From the NCBI GenBank assembly GCA_049889695.1, contig JBMHCX010000004.1, positions 1-24,202 on the forward strand: DNA of 24,202 nucleotides. The letters are read 5' to 3'. The position numbers were made by a program, and so were the translations under genes. Below the pieces are notes generated by a model. That model was not told where the DNA came from. It saw nothing but the letters and a program-made list of their open reading frames with translations, and ran no database searches. This DNA is from WTJH01 sp049889695 (GTDB lineage Bacteria > Bacteroidota > Bacteroidia > Flavobacteriales > Flavobacteriaceae). The first letter of the stretch is position 1. Each line of letters begins with the position of its first letter. Of the stretch, positions 23,468 to 24,202 are shown one piece after another.

Positions 23468-23906
23468 AACAACAGAATTAAAAGGAAATCAGTTAAGAGA
23501 TAGATTAAAGAAATTATCTCAACCCTTAACTGAAGTAGTAAGTCAAATACAACCTACCAAGTATCACGATAGGATGAGTCCTTCATCAAGGATACTTCAG
23601 ACATTTCATAAACAAAATGAAAACCCCATAGAAGATATTGAGGACGAAGATGAGGACTTTAACGTTGAAGACTTCTTATCTGAAATAGAAGATGAGATAA
23701 TGTTAGACGAGATTTTAGAGGAGATGGGATACTATGAGGACGAGGAGGAACAGATGGACGAGGTGAGTTTCAACTCTAAAGGATATAAGGAAGGTAGGAA
23801 GTTGGTTGATAAACTTCGTAGAGGTTTATTCAGAGAGTTAGATGACGAAGAATTGGACGAGTTTATGGACGTTCTATCCACCTCATTTGATATGATTAGA
23901 CGATAA
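23460..23906 (+). CDS. Acidic hypothetical protein, phage-like
   Basis: This encodes 148 residues. The N-terminus is basic (LKGNQLRDRLKKLSQPLTEVV); the middle is strongly acidic (IEDIEDEDEDFNVEDFL, YYEDEEEQMDE); the C-terminal third is a mixed-charge helix (YKEGRKLVDKLRRGLFRELDDEELDEFMDVL). Arg is coded almost only by AGA/AGG, unlike the chromosomal genes to the left. The GAAAGGGAAAAG upstream of the ATG could serve as a ribosome-binding site. I do not recognise the family. The basic head and acidic body could suit a nucleic-acid mimic or scaffold, but that is speculation. Confidence 0.6.
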   Translation: MIRTTELKGNQLRDRLKKLSQPLTEVVSQIQPTKYHDRMSPSSRILQTFHKQNENPIEDIEDEDEDFNVEDFLSEIEDEIMLDEILEEMGYYEDEEEQMDEVSFNSKGYKEGRKLVDKLRRGLFRELDDEELDEFMDVLSTSFDMIRR

Positions 23907-23986
23907 GAAAACATCTGAAAAGATTGGAAGATGAGTTCTAAATCGTTCAGAAATGATAGGAAAACTTCAGAAGTATATATTTATAT

Positions 23987-24142
23987 ATGATGTTTAAGAA
24001 GAAGAAAGAATACTATGTGAAAAAGGAGAAGTCCTCTCCTAAATGGATACAGAAGAGTGGTCAAAGTGTGGATGACATCATCTTTAGTGATGGGGTCAGA
24101 GAGATAGGTTTTGAAGAGTGGTTACAAGAAGAATACAAATAA
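23987..24142 (+). CDS. Short hypothetical protein, phage-like
   Basis: This encodes 51 residues from the first of two adjacent ATG codons (the second, at 23990, gives 50). It has a Lys-rich head (FKKKKEYYVKKEKSSPKW) followed by a more acidic part (SVDDIIFSDGVREIGFEEWL). It lies 80 bp after the previous gene and directly behind an AT-rich block, TATATATTTATATATG. No Shine-Dalgarno is evident. Function unknown. Confidence 0.5.
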   Translation: MMFKKKKEYYVKKEKSSPKWIQKSGQSVDDIIFSDGVREIGFEEWLQEEYK

Positions 24143-24161
24143 CACCTAAAGGAACTTAACT

Positions 24162-24202
24162 ATGTCAGAAATCAGATATTCAGTAGATGAATTAAAAAAC
24201 TT
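24162..24202 (+). CDS. Start of a gene truncated by the window end
   Basis: ATG at 24162 opens a frame of 13 complete codons (MSEIRYSVDELKN) that runs off the window. It has a good Shine-Dalgarno, AAAGGA (24148-24153), 8 nt before the ATG. None of the chromosomal genes in this window has such a site that I can see, which again marks this block as foreign. Confidence 0.5.
   Translation, partial: MSEIRYSVDELKN

Noticed and set aside
23978..23985. T4-type late promoter TATAAATA on the minus strand
   Set aside because: All genes nearby are on the plus strand and the site sits in a simple TA-repeat stretch, so the match is likely by chance.

Overview
The window looks like chromosomal DNA of a Bacteroidota bacterium, most likely a flavobacterium (Flavobacteriaceae). 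The evidence is the gene families (DUF4294, DUF3276 PUR-type protein, long-form NusB, cyclophilin-FKBP fusion, LVIVD and prolyl-oligopeptidase lipoproteins), the repeated TAnnTTTG -7 promoter elements characteristic of this phylum, and the near absence of Shine-Dalgarno sequences before the chromosomal genes. The last ~1.6 kb (about 22563 to the end) is different in kind and looks phage-derived.

Layout. (1) Positions 1-205 appear to be the leader of an rRNA operon on the minus strand: a full -33/-7 promoter, a boxA-like element, and an edge that ends where a 16S gene should begin. (2) 350-2166 is a divergent pair, a DUF4294 protein (-) and an M42 metallopeptidase (+). (3) 2170-6823 is a minus-strand run: a broken YdeI/DUF1905 gene, an LVIVD-repeat lipoprotein, a prolyl oligopeptidase lipoprotein and a small secreted, possibly outer-membrane, protein. 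(4) 6993-9849 (-) is nusB, DUF1573 lipoprotein, yajC and pyrD, with a strong terminator hairpin only 8 nt before the pyrD start. (5) 9979-15306 (+) is an ABC exporter, the DUF3276 protein, an M14 carboxypeptidase and a thioredoxin-fold protein. (6) 15303-18465 (-) is a cyclophilin-FKBP fusion isomerase and RecQ. (7) About 18539-22562 (+) is a tightly packed operon: a small ORF, tatC, lptB, a GNA1-like acetyltransferase and glmS, with overlapping or nearly overlapping start and stop codons.

How the genes fit together. The last operon links envelope biogenesis functions: TatC (protein export), LptB (LPS transport ATPase) and GlmS (glucosamine-6-P synthesis). Between LptB and GlmS lies a GNAT enzyme resembling eukaryotic glucosamine-6-phosphate N-acetyltransferase, so GlmS and its neighbour may catalyse consecutive steps. 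NusB, beside a boxA-carrying rrn leader elsewhere in the window, belongs to the same antitermination machinery. YajC and TatC serve Sec and Tat export, which matches the several secreted or lipidated proteins here.

Right end. Three bases after the glmS stop the sequence becomes AT-richer, Arg codons become mostly AGA/AGG, and genes become tiny, acidic and coupled. The first ORF carries a recombinase/helix-turn-helix-like motif and seems to lack its natural start. This is either an insertion at the 3' end of glmS or an assembly or amplification chimera joining bacterial and phage DNA; the window alone cannot decide. I found no CRISPR array, tRNA, insertion sequence or complete defence system.
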